5,923 nucleotides of DNA, taken from Acidobacteriota bacterium. Its GTDB lineage: Bacteria > Acidobacteriota > Terriglobia > UBA7540. Made by a program: the position numbers and the translations under genes. The stretch covers positions 1 through 5,923 of the forward strand of contig JAJYJL010000586.1 in the NCBI GenBank assembly GCA_021789565.1. Reading direction: 5' to 3'. Each line of letters begins with the position of its first letter. Positions within the stretch are counted from its first letter, which is position 1. Shown here in pieces: positions 1 to 5,902 of the stretch. The notes under the pieces were generated by a model. It did no database searches and was not told the origin of the DNA. It worked only from the letters and a program-made list of their open reading frames with translations.

Positions 1-181
1 AGGCAAAATTCACGGGCACATGCGCCGGCAAACCCATAAGGATGGCCACCAGCCCCTGGCCGTGGGACTCCCCGGAAGTGTAAAATCGCAGCATTGGGTA
101 TCCGGAAACGAACGTTGTTTCTACCTGAAATTGTTGATTTTAACCAATTGCGGCGATCCCGTCAAAGAAGAACTGGCGAAC

Positions 182-197
182 CCGCCCCGCCGGGCGG
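182..197 (-). terminator. GC-rich hairpin after the ABC operon
   Basis: A perfect 6-bp stem, CCGCCC (182-187) with GGGCGG (192-197), closes a 4-nt loop. It starts 16 nt past the stop codon of the last ABC permease gene. On the transcribed strand no U-run follows directly; the nearest T-rich stretch is about 10 nt further on. It could help end transcription or protect the 3' end of the mRNA, but it is not a canonical intrinsic terminator. The remainder of 1-212 shows no recognisable gene: the short open frames there resemble no family I know. Confidence 0.25.
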
Positions 198-212
198 CTT
201 GAAAGCAGGGGC

Positions 213-1004
213 TTACGACCCGGTGCTTGAATAGTTGCGCACGCCGCGCTCCCAGACGAAAAGCGACAGCCCAAAAAATCCGGTTGCGACCACCGGCACC
301 AGATAGAAGTGAGTGTTGAAGGACGCGCGGCCCAGGAAATGCGTTGTGGGATAGAAGGAAGCGAAGCCGAAGGGAATGACCCAACTGAGCATGAACTGGA
401 TAAAGACATTGTAAATGGTCAAGGGATAGCGGCCGAAAGTCAGCATGTTGAAAACCGGCGGCACAATGCCCACGCGATCTTCAAACCAGAAGGAAACCGC
501 AGTGAGCATCAGAAACACCGCAAGGTATATTAGCGCGCCCGAGGCCACCATCAGGACGAACCAGAAATAATTGCTGGCGGGCCACGCCACGTGGAGCTTG
601 TCCGCCGCAACGGCCACCACAAACGTGCCGGTGACAACTTCCTGCAGCGACTCAAAGCGGAATTTTTCAAACAGCACCTGGAAAAGCGTGTGCACCGGCC
701 GCAACAGGATGCGGTCAAAGCGCCCTTGAATGACGTAAAGGTCGCCGAACTGGTACAGGTTCCAACTGACCACGTTGAAAAATCCCAAAGGGATCAGCGA
801 AAAACCGTAAAGAAACAGGATTTCGTAGAACGACCAGTCCTGAAGCTTGGGAATCTTGGTGAACAGCACCAGAACAAACCCGAATCCCAAAACCGTTGCC
901 GCCATGGAGGAGAAAAAGGCAATGATGAAATCGGCTTTGTACGCCAGGCGAACCTTGGCGTACTGGGCCAAGTAAAGTGTGAAAAGACGGAAATGACGTT
1001 TCAT
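213..1004 (-). CDS. ABC-2 type transporter permease (second membrane subunit)
   Basis: This is a 263-residue integral membrane protein, the second of two different permeases in an ABC exporter cassette. About six hydrophobic segments are visible, near residues 26-48, 58-80, 122-136, 144-172, 195-215 and 232-250. Features typical of the ABC2_membrane_6 / COG3694-like family are an amphipathic IQGRFDRILLRPV stretch (92-104), GRYPLTIYN (191-199) and PFGFASFYP (211-219). The cytoplasmic N-terminus, MKRHFRLF, is basic. The ATG start is 4 bp beyond the stop of the upstream permease gene, so translation is probably coupled; only a weak purine-rich RBS precedes it. Length is normal for the family. 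It presumably pairs with permease 1 to form the channel powered by the COG4586-like ATPase. The substrate cannot be deduced from the sequence. Confidence 0.9.
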   Translation of the reverse strand: MKRHFRLFTLYLAQYAKVRLAYKADFIIAFFSSMAATVLGFGFVLVLFTKIPKLQDWSFYEILFLYGFSLIPLGFFNVVSWNLYQFGDLYVIQGRFDRILLRPVHTLFQVLFEKFRFESLQEVVTGTFVVAVAADKLHVAWPASNYFWFVLMVASGALIYLAVFLMLTAVSFWFEDRVGIVPPVFNMLTFGRYPLTIYNVFIQFMLSWVIPFGFASFYPTTHFLGRASFNTHFYLVPVVATGFFGLSLFVWERGVRNYSSTGS

Positions 1005-1008
1005 GATT

Positions 1009-1863
1009 CTATCCGCCCTGGATGGTGATCTGGCGGCTCGACCATGTCCAGAGGCCGTGGCCGGCGGCGATCATGGCCGCCACCCAAAAGACCTGGATGC
1101 CGAGCGCCTTCAGGATTCCAAATCCGCTGATCTTTCCGAGATAGAGCAGCACCGGAATGTAGCTGATGTACTGGAACGGCATGTACGCGAACGCCGTTTG
1201 AAAGGCATGAGGAAAGAAGGAGATGGGAATCAGTAATCCTGAAAAAAGCTCCAGCAGAAAGTACTTGGCGCGCAGCAGGCCGAGAATCGATTTCAAGCGG
1301 ATGGCAAATGTGCCGATGGCGAAATTGATGCCCGCCACCAGAAAGAAACTGAGAAACACGCTGAGCAAAAAGGCCGCAAAATGCCAGCCGCTCGCGGGCG
1401 CGCGCACCGGGTAGACGAGAAGCAGAACGACCGCCGTGGGCACGGTCAGCATGGCCAGGCGGAAAACGGACTCGCCGAGCGCCTGGGCAATATACATCAA
1501 TTGAGGATTGACCGGTTTGATCAGGTCCATGGCCAGCTTGCCTTCGAGCACCTGGGTCGCCAAGTCCTGATCGATGTTGTTGTAGTAGAACGAGCGGATG
1601 ATCCAGCCGACGGCGACGTAGGTCAACAGGTGGCCGAAGTCGAATCCCTCGATGCTTGTGCTGTGCGCGTAAATCGCTTTCCAGATGAAATAGTAAACCG
1701 AGACATAGATGAAATAAGTCACGATGCCGGTGTAGTAGCGCAGCCGGTAGGCAATCGTATTCACGAAGCCCACGCGGACGAACTCGCCGTAAACGCGCGC
1801 GGCCGCGCCGATTCGAAAGCGGTTCTCGGGCCGGGCGGGCAGGACAAGCTCAGGGTTTCCCAT
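1009..1863 (-). CDS. ABC-2 type transporter permease (first membrane subunit)
   Basis: This 284-residue polytopic membrane protein resembles the COG4587 / ABC2_membrane_6 permeases. Hydrophobic segments lie near residues 44-62, 77-92, 135-152, 163-186, 199-217 and 253-272. The family-type cytoplasmic motif LEGKLAMDLIKPVNP (106-120) lies after the second segment and corresponds to the RILLRPV motif of its partner. I prefer the ATG at 1861-1863 to a TTG one codon upstream. The ATG overlaps the ATPase stop codon as TGATG, a standard coupling arrangement, and a GAGG lies 7 nt before it. The gene sits between the ATPase and the second permease, and all three are probably one transcript. The cassette is usually annotated as an uncharacterised exporter; neither substrate nor direction can be read here beyond the ABC-2 fold, which usually implies export. 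Confidence 0.9.
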   Translation of the reverse strand: MGNPELVLPARPENRFRIGAAARVYGEFVRVGFVNTIAYRLRYYTGIVTYFIYVSVYYFIWKAIYAHSTSIEGFDFGHLLTYVAVGWIIRSFYYNNIDQDLATQVLEGKLAMDLIKPVNPQLMYIAQALGESVFRLAMLTVPTAVVLLLVYPVRAPASGWHFAAFLLSVFLSFFLVAGINFAIGTFAIRLKSILGLLRAKYFLLELFSGLLIPISFFPHAFQTAFAYMPFQYISYIPVLLYLGKISGFGILKALGIQVFWVAAMIAAGHGLWTWSSRQITIQGG

Positions 1864-2867
1864 CAACCGACCTCGCCGCTCAAATAAATGCGCTTTACGA
1901 TGTCCTCGATCGGTTCTTCCTCCACCAGAATGTCGCTTACTTCAAGTGTAGTGACGATGTTGCGGATGATATCCGCGTTCGAGTAGCGCTCCCGGTCAAA
2001 GCGCATTAGATAGGTCAGCTCATCCTGGCGGTCGCAGGTGATGCCGTCTGCGGTGATCCGGGCCAGGCCCGCCACCTGGGAGCGGTCTTTCAGGATGAAT
2101 TTCACCTGGTTATATTTCGCGCGGCGCGCTTTCATTTCCCGCAGCGCGCCGTCAAAAAGAATTTTGCCGCGGTCGATGACGATAATCCTCTTGCAAAGCT
2201 CCTCGATGTCCGAGAGGTCGTGGGTGGTCAGCAGGACCGTGGTGTGTTCCATGCGGTTGACTTCTTTCAGGAACTCCCGGATGCGGTCTTTGGCCACCAC
2301 GTCGAGGCCGATTGTGGGTTCGTCAAGGAAAAGCACCGGCGGGTTGTGCAGCAGGGAAGCCGCAATGTCGCAACGCATCCGCTCGCCCAGGCTGAGCTTG
2401 CGCACGGGCGTGTTGAGGTAGCCTTTGAGGTTGAGGATTTCAGAGAACACTCCGAGCCGCCGGCGATAGTCGGCGTCCGAGACTTCGTAAATCTCCTTCA
2501 GCAGTTTGAAGGATTCAATCACCGCGATGTCCCACCAAAGCTGGGTTCGCTGGCCGAATACCACGCCGATGTGCCGGGTGTAATGGCGGCGGTCGCGGTA
2601 AGGGACGGAACCGTTGGCCACAATGCGGCCGCCCGTGGGAACCAGAATGCCCGTCAGCATTTTGACGGTGGTTGACTTGCCCGCACCGTTCGCGCCGATG
2701 TAACCCACCATCTCGCCCGTCTCGATTGAAAAGCTGACGCTCTCGACCGCGCGGACGGTGATGCGCTCGCGCACAAACAGGTTCTGGAGCGCTCCCCAGA
2801 CGCCCTCGCGCCGGCGGAAGGTGCGAAACTCCTTCGTTAAGTCCTGGACTTCAATAATGGGTGGCAT
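1863..2867 (-). CDS. ABC transporter ATP-binding protein (COG4586-like)
   Basis: This cytoplasmic ATPase of 334 residues energises the two permeases encoded downstream. All nucleotide-binding motifs are intact: Walker A GANGAGKST (58-66, Lys64), Q-loop Gln106, signature LSLGERMR (158-165, a variant of LSGGQ usual in this subfamily), Walker B VLFLDEPTIGLD (178-189, catalytic Glu183) and the H-loop His216. A long insert before Walker A (about residues 15-45) and a C-terminal extension of about 90 residues past the H-loop match COG4586/NatA-like drug- or polymer-export ATPases. The frame stays open upstream to an ATG at 3008, but the 47 extra residues are not family-like. The best promoter (-10 at 2917-2922) also lies inside that extension, so I place the start at 2867, although its RBS is weak. 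The stop overlaps the next ATG by one base. Confidence 0.92.
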   Translation of the reverse strand: MPPIIEVQDLTKEFRTFRRREGVWGALQNLFVRERITVRAVESVSFSIETGEMVGYIGANGAGKSTTVKMLTGILVPTGGRIVANGSVPYRDRRHYTRHIGVVFGQRTQLWWDIAVIESFKLLKEIYEVSDADYRRRLGVFSEILNLKGYLNTPVRKLSLGERMRCDIAASLLHNPPVLFLDEPTIGLDVVAKDRIREFLKEVNRMEHTTVLLTTHDLSDIEELCKRIIVIDRGKILFDGALREMKARRAKYNQVKFILKDRSQVAGLARITADGITCDRQDELTYLMRFDRERYSNADIIRNIVTTLEVSDILVEEEPIEDIVKRIYLSGEVG

Positions 2868-2889
2868 CGAGAAATAGTGTTTGACGGTA

Positions 2890-2955
2890 GCGACCCCGCA
2901 GGGGAAGCAAGCCATAATTGTAACAACCGAGTCTTGATGCCACAAGTGGGGTCGC
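2890..2955. repeat. Inverted repeat flanking the ABC operon promoter
   Basis: GCGACCCC at 2890-2897 and its exact complement GGGGTCGC at 2948-2955 are separated by 50 bp. The outer arm lies 2 bp beyond the -35 element of the predicted ABC promoter, and the inner arm lies in the predicted 5' leader. The inner arm also overlaps a smaller palindrome, CCCC-GCA-GGGG (2894-2904). This may be an operator pair, part of a dispersed repeat, or chance in GC-rich DNA. Confidence 0.4.
2917..2945 (-). promoter_or_regulatory. Predicted sigma70-type promoter of the ABC operon
   Basis: Read on the minus strand, TTGTGG (2940-2945) is followed after exactly 17 bp by TACAAT (2917-2922, five of six consensus bases). 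Transcription would start near 2910 and give a leader of about 43 nt before the ATG at 2867. This position excludes the upstream in-frame ATGs (3008 and 2915) from a normal transcript and supports the shorter ATPase. The -35 matches at only three of six positions, so an activator or weak basal activity is possible. Confidence 0.45.
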
Positions 2956-2957
2956 AG

Positions 2958-2979
2958 GCACGAGGCTGTACCCTCGCGC
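2958..2979 (-). terminator. Stem-loop downstream of yjbQ, possible terminator
   Basis: On the minus-strand RNA, GCGCGAGG and CCUCGUGC form an 8-bp stem with one G-U pair around a 6-nt loop, 38 nt after the yjbQ stop. On the plus strand the same position would be an A-C mismatch, so the structure is better formed in the strand that transcribes yjbQ. No U-tract follows. It separates yjbQ from the ABC promoter and could reduce read-through. Confidence 0.3.
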
Positions 2980-3017
2980 CGCGCACACGCCGGAACCTTG
3001 AACCGCAAATGTCAGTG

Positions 3018-3431
3018 CTATTCTCCCATCACCTTGATCACCAAGCGTTTGCGGCGCTGGCCGTCGAATTCGGCGTAGTAGACCTGCTGCCAGGGGCCGA
3101 GGTCGAGCCGCCCTTTGGTGACCGGCACAAGCACCTGATGGCCAACCAGCAGGTTTTTCAGGTGGGCGTCGCCGTTGGTTTCTCCCGTGCGGTGGTGGCG
3201 GTAATCGGCCCGGAAGGGGGCAAGCGTCTCCAGCCATTCCTCGATATCGGCGATCAGACCGTCTTCGGCGTCGTTAATGTAAACCCCAGCCGTAATATGC
3301 ATCGCGGAGGCGAGAACCATTCCTTCCTGGATTTTGGCGGCGGCCAGGGCCTTCTCCAGTTCGGGGGTGATATTGACGAACTCGCGTTTTTTCTTGGTGT
3401 TAAACCATAGGTATTCCGTAAAAGCTCTCAT
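3018..3431 (-). CDS. yjbQ: YjbQ family protein (UPF0047), thiamine-phosphate-synthase-like
   Basis: This 137-residue soluble protein has the usual length and compact single domain of the YjbQ/UPF0047 family. Conserved elements seen are [10 protein letters not shown] (45-54), the His pair YRHH (77-80) in the segment after the predicted helix, [11 protein letters not shown] (87-97), [11 protein letters not shown] (102-112), [12 protein letters not shown] (113-124) and a basic RRKR. The usual GTWQ reads GPWQ here. In E. coli the homologue has been reported to complement loss of ThiE (thiamine phosphate synthase), but its physiological role is unsettled, and the conserved histidines have been taken to suggest a metal-binding or catalytic site. 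The ATG start is preceded by AGGAGA with an 11-nt gap. It is divergent from the pyruvate dehydrogenase operon and followed by the ABC operon on the same strand, which has its own predicted promoter. Confidence 0.92.
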   Translation of the reverse strand: MRAFTEYLWFNTKKKREFVNITPELEKALAAAKIQEGMVLASAMHITAGVYINDAEDGLIADIEEWLETLAPFRADYRHHRTGETNGDAHLKNLLVGHQVLVPVTKGRLDLGPWQQVYYAEFDGQRRKRLVIKVMGE

Positions 3432-3501
3432 GTCGTTTCAAGTCTCCTATTGGGGTATGGGGCGGGTCCGTTTGACCGGCACTGCCCAAAAAAGCAAGGT
3501 T

Positions 3502-3511
3502 ATTGTAGAAT
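3502..3511. promoter_or_regulatory. Possible -10 elements in the divergent yjbQ/pdhA region
   Basis: TAGAAT at 3506-3511 on the plus strand and, on the minus strand, TACAAT at 3502-3507 are each one base from the TATAAT consensus and overlap. Neither has a good -35 at the right distance (the minus-strand candidate is GGTATT). The minus-strand element would place the yjbQ start site about 65 nt upstream of its ATG. Only weakly supported; the region 3432-3612 must contain the yjbQ promoter somewhere. Confidence 0.25.
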
Positions 3512-3533
3512 ATCTGTTCGTCCTAATACCCAT

Positions 3534-3562
3534 TTGCCTGACTTAACGCAAACGACTACACT
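3534..3562 (+). promoter_or_regulatory. Predicted promoter of the pyruvate dehydrogenase operon
   Basis: TTGCCT (3534-3539) is followed after 17 bp by TACACT (3557-3562), each matching four of six consensus bases. Initiation near 3569 would give a leader of about 44 nt ending in a strong AGGAGG. Position and spacing are good, but the hexamers are ordinary. No clear operator for a PdhR-like or redox regulator is visible. Confidence 0.35.
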
Positions 3563-3599
3563 AAGATCATCCTTAGGTTGGGGCAGGTTGGCAAATATC

Positions 3600-3605
3600 A
3601 GGAGG
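3600..3605 (+). promoter_or_regulatory. Strong ribosome binding site of pdhA
   Basis: A perfect AGGAGG lies 7 nt before the ATG at 3613, followed by an A-rich spacer. It fixes this start codon even though the first 30 or so encoded residues are poorly conserved. It is the best RBS in the window. Confidence 0.85.
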
Positions 3606-3612
3606 CTCAAAA

Positions 3613-4671
3613 ATGAAATCCGGCAATTCCAGCCGAGGCGCAGCCAATGTTACTGAAACCAACGGAGCGGAAGCTCCCCTGGTGGAACAGCAGGACCGCG
3701 CGCGCCGGGTAGATCCCGAACTTTTGAAGGATCTTCTGGAAAAAATGCTGCTGATCCGGCGGTTTGAGGAGAAAGCGGCGGAGTTGTACACGCTCGGCAA
3801 GATCGGAGGCTTCTGCCACCTCTACATCGGCCAGGAAGCCGTGGGCGTCGGCGCCATCTCCGCGCTTGAGCCGCAGGACGCCATTCTTTGCTCTTATCGC
3901 GATCACGGCCATGCTCTGGTGCGCGGCCTTGATCCGGGAGCTATTATGGCCGAGCTTTGCGGCAAGCAGACCGGCGTTTCCAAAGGCAAGGGCGGGTCGA
4001 TGCACCTGTTCGACCAACATCTGGGTCTTCTGGGCGGCCACGGCATTGTGGGCGGACAGATTCCGCTGGCGGCGGGAGTGGCCTTTGCGGCCAAGTACCT
4101 GAACCAGTCGCGCGTAACTTTATGCTTTTTTGGCGAGGCTGCGGTCAACATTGGTTCCTTTCATGAATCCCTCAACCTGGCACAGTTGTGGAAGTTGCCG
4201 GTGGTCTTCGTGTGTGAGAACAACGGCTTCGGCATGGGGACTCCGATCGAGAAGGCGTCGGCGATCCGGGACCTCTTCGAGAAAGCAAGCTCCTACGATA
4301 TGAGCAAGGTGGCTGTGGACGGGATGGATGTGCTGGCGGTGCGGGAAGTCCTCTCGGAAGCCGTGGAGCGCGCCCGCAAAGAGGATCTTCCTACCCTGAT
4401 TGAAGCACGGACTTATCGGTTTATGGGCCATTCGATGTCCGATCCCGCCCACGGCTCATACCGTACCCGCGAAGAGCTGGCGGAACATCGGCGGCGGGAC
4501 CCGATCAAGCGCTTCAGTTCAACGCTCGAGTCCCTGGGCATCATCAACCAGGAATATATGGACGACCTCGACCGGAGGATTCGCGAAGTGGTGGACCAGG
4601 CGGCGGCTTTTGCGGACGAAAGTCCATTTCCTCCGCCCGAGGAATTGATCACTGACGTCTATCTGGAGTAG
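3613..4671 (+). CDS. pdhA: Pyruvate dehydrogenase E1 component, alpha subunit
   Basis: The 352-residue protein is the thiamine-diphosphate-binding alpha subunit of the E1 heterotetramer, which decarboxylates pyruvate and reductively acetylates the E2 lipoyl group. After a variable, hydrophilic 30-residue N-terminus come LIRRFEEKAAELY (47-59), GGFCHLYIGQEAVGVG (65-80), YRDHGH (95-100), KGKGGSMHLFD (124-134), the ThDP/Mg motif region (172-204, ending CENN), GFGMGTPIE (205-213) and the phosphorylation-loop equivalent MGHSMSDPAHGSYRTREEL (271-289). One thing is odd: the ThDP motif, normally GDG followed about 27 residues later by NN, reads Gly174-Glu175-Ala176, while Asn203-Asn204 are intact. The E1 beta gene follows after an unusually long, structured spacer. 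Branched-chain or acetoin dehydrogenase E1 alpha is less likely, given the PDH-like beta subunit and E2 start. Confidence 0.93.
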   Translation: MKSGNSSRGAANVTETNGAEAPLVEQQDRARRVDPELLKDLLEKMLLIRRFEEKAAELYTLGKIGGFCHLYIGQEAVGVGAISALEPQDAILCSYRDHGHALVRGLDPGAIMAELCGKQTGVSKGKGGSMHLFDQHLGLLGGHGIVGGQIPLAAGVAFAAKYLNQSRVTLCFFGEAAVNIGSFHESLNLAQLWKLPVVFVCENNGFGMGTPIEKASAIRDLFEKASSYDMSKVAVDGMDVLAVREVLSEAVERARKEDLPTLIEARTYRFMGHSMSDPAHGSYRTREELAEHRRRDPIKRFSSTLESLGIINQEYMDDLDRRIREVVDQAAAFADESPFPPPEELITDVYLE

Positions 4672-4698
4672 CCGGCCGCTGTAAGATGGAGCTTCGAC

Positions 4699-4761
4699 TG
4701 TAGGCGCGGTGTCCTCACCGCGCTTTTGGGAAGAGCGGGCGCCGGGGACGGCGCCCCTACA
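4699..4761. repeat. First inverted pair of GTAG-headed hairpins (REPIN-like)
   Basis: Two hairpins face each other, GTAG outward. The left unit has GTAG at 4700-4703, then GCGCGGTG (4704-4711), loop TCCT, and CACCGCGC (4716-4723). The right unit, on the minus strand, has GTAG (CTAC at 4757-4760), then GGGCGCCG (4749-4756), loop TCCC, and CGGCGCCC (4737-4744). Both have perfect 8-bp stems abutting GTAG, 4-nt loops and a T before GTAG. A GTAG tetranucleotide next to a short palindrome, in inverted pairs, is the known layout of bacterial REP/REPIN elements mobilised by RAYT (TnpA-REP) transposases. No RAYT gene is in the window. Confidence 0.7.
4704..4727 (+). terminator. Terminator-like hairpin after pdhA (first repeat unit)
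   Basis: The left repeat unit forms an 8-bp GC-rich stem with a 4-nt loop and is followed immediately by TTTT (4724-4727), 32 nt past the pdhA stop. This has the shape of a weak intrinsic terminator, but the T-run is short. Because the essential E1 beta gene lies downstream, complete termination is unlikely unless that gene has its own promoter. Partial attenuation or mRNA 3'-end protection fits better. Confidence 0.35.
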
Positions 4762-4785
4762 GGTTGCCTGAGCAGCGAGGGCATT

Positions 4786-4871
4786 TGTAGCGGCGATCTG
4801 CAAGCAGGCGGGCGGTGCTTGCCCCCGCTCGACGCTGCAGCAAGGGCCGCCGGTCATCGACCGGCGCTACA
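4786..4871. repeat. Second inverted pair of GTAG-headed palindromes, one divergent
   Basis: The right unit is clear: on the minus strand GTAG (CTAC at 4867-4870) abuts an 8-bp stem, CGCCGGTC with GACCGGCG (4848-4855 and 4859-4866), and a 3-nt loop. The left unit begins with GTAG at 4787-4790 but is longer and degenerate. Its outer stem pairs 4786-4795 with 4830-4839 (one mismatch, one G-U pair), and its inner stem pairs GCAAGCA (4800-4806) with TGCTTGC (4816-4822). The pair starts with TGTAG and ends with CTACA like the first pair, from which it is separated by 24 bp. Probably an older or different copy of the same element family. Confidence 0.55.
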
Positions 4872-4891
4872 ACAGAAAGAAGGGAGCCTTT

Positions 4892-5872
4892 ATGGCGGTC
4901 ATAGCTTACCGGGAAGCGCTCAACCAGGCGCTGCGTGAAGAAATGCGGCTCGATGAGCGCGTTTTCCTGATGGGCGAAGAAGTTGGCGCTTACAACGGAG
5001 CTTACAAAGTCACGAAAGGATTGCTCAGTGAGTTTGGCGCGAAGCGCGTGTTGGACACGCCGATCACCGAACTCGGTTTTACGGGCCTCGGGGTAGGAGC
5101 AGCCATGGCGGGGCTGCGGCCCATCGTCGAGGTGATGACTTTTAACTTTGCGCTGCTGGCCATCGACCAAATCGTGAACGGCGCCGCCAAGATGCTTTAT
5201 ATGTCCGGCGGGCAATGCGGGGTTCCGATGGTGATCCGGGGGCCGGGCGGCGCGGGCCATCAGCTTGCCGCGCAGCACTCGCAGGCGCTCGAATCCTGGT
5301 TCTGCCACGTTCCGGGTCTGAAGGTGGTCACGCCTTCGACGCCGGCGGACGCCAAGGGCCTGCTGAAATCCTCCATCCGTGACAACAATCCGGTCATTTT
5401 TATCGAGTCCGAACTGCTTTACGGCTTGAAAGGCGAGGTTCCGGAGGAAGAATATACGATCCCGCTGGGCGTGGCGGAAGTCAAGCATCCCGGAAAAGAT
5501 GTCACATTGATTGCGCACTCCAAGATGGTTCATGTGGCGCTCGAAGCCGCGCGGCAACTTGAGGAAGAAGGCGTCGACGCCGAAGTTATCGACCCTCGAA
5601 CTCTGCGGCCGCTCGATGCGGAGACCATCCTCCAATCCGTCAGGAAAACTAATCGCGCGGTGGTGGTGGAAGAGGGCTGGAACTATTGCGGCGTGGGAGC
5701 CCAGATTGCCGACACCATTCAGCACCGGGCCTTCGACTACCTTGATGCTCCTGTGCTGCGGGTCACCGGCACCGATGTTCCCATGCCCTATTCGAAGCCC
5801 CTGGAACACCTGTGCCTGCCGGATAAAGCCCGGGTCGTTCAAGCCGTTCACCGGGTGACGTACAAAAACTAG
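4892..5872 (+). CDS. pdhB: Pyruvate dehydrogenase E1 component, beta subunit
   Basis: This 326-residue protein is the beta subunit of the E1 heterotetramer; it holds the aminopyrimidine of ThDP and shapes the E2-binding face. The N-terminal pyrimidine-binding domain (about 1-180) shows YREALNQALREEM (6-18), GEEVGAYNGAYKVTKGL (28-44), DTPITELGFTGLGVG (55-69, with Glu60 the likely cofactor-activating residue), FNFALLAIDQIVNGAAK (84-100), GPGG (117-120) and QHSQ (128-131). The transketolase C-terminal domain (about 195-320) shows DPRTLRPLD (234-242) and EEGWNYCGVGAQI (260-272). All match PDH-type E1 beta at normal length. AGGGAG at 4881-4886, 5 nt before the ATG, fixes the start. It lies 220 bp after pdhA and 30 bp before the probable E2 gene. 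Confidence 0.95.
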   Translation: MAVIAYREALNQALREEMRLDERVFLMGEEVGAYNGAYKVTKGLLSEFGAKRVLDTPITELGFTGLGVGAAMAGLRPIVEVMTFNFALLAIDQIVNGAAKMLYMSGGQCGVPMVIRGPGGAGHQLAAQHSQALESWFCHVPGLKVVTPSTPADAKGLLKSSIRDNNPVIFIESELLYGLKGEVPEEEYTIPLGVAEVKHPGKDVTLIAHSKMVHVALEAARQLEEEGVDAEVIDPRTLRPLDAETILQSVRKTNRAVVVEEGWNYCGVGAQIADTIQHRAFDYLDAPVLRVTGTDVPMPYSKPLEHLCLPDKARVVQAVHRVTYKN

Positions 5873-5902
5873 CCCGGCTAATTCCCTTTTGAGAGGTCAG
5901 CT

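Noticed and set aside
20..202. A 60-codon plus-strand frame at the left edge, open from position 2
   Set aside because: No recognisable family, no RBS before its ATG, and mixed composition. It might be the tail of a gene cut by the window edge, but nothing in the sequence supports that.
1864..1866. TTG as the start codon of the first permease
   Set aside because: The ATG in the next codon overlaps the ATPase stop as TGATG and is the more common start; the difference is one residue.
2868..3008. A 47-residue N-terminal extension of the ABC ATPase
   Set aside because: The extension does not resemble the family, lies upstream of and across the best promoter, and carries the inverted repeat; the ATG at 2867 begins right at the conserved domain.
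2877..3410. A 177-codon plus-strand frame opposite yjbQ
   Set aside because: It is antisense to a clear UPF0047 gene and shows no motif of its own; the opening arises from codon bias.
4382..4480. A regulatory phosphorylation site in E1 alpha like that of mitochondrial PDH
   Set aside because: The HSMSDP loop is conserved in bacterial E1 alpha for structural and cofactor reasons; no PDH kinase is seen, so regulation by phosphorylation cannot be inferred.
4699..4871. A CRISPR array or riboswitch in the pdhA/pdhB spacer
   Set aside because: There are no identical direct repeats with regular unique spacers, and the inverted pairing with differing stems does not match any riboswitch fold I recognise; a REP-like origin explains it better.
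4757..5851. A 364-codon open frame on the minus strand opposite pdhB
   Set aside because: It lies almost exactly antisense to an unmistakable E1 beta gene, has no recognisable domain, is rich in Arg, His and Gly as expected of a GC-rich shadow frame, and starts without a clear RBS.
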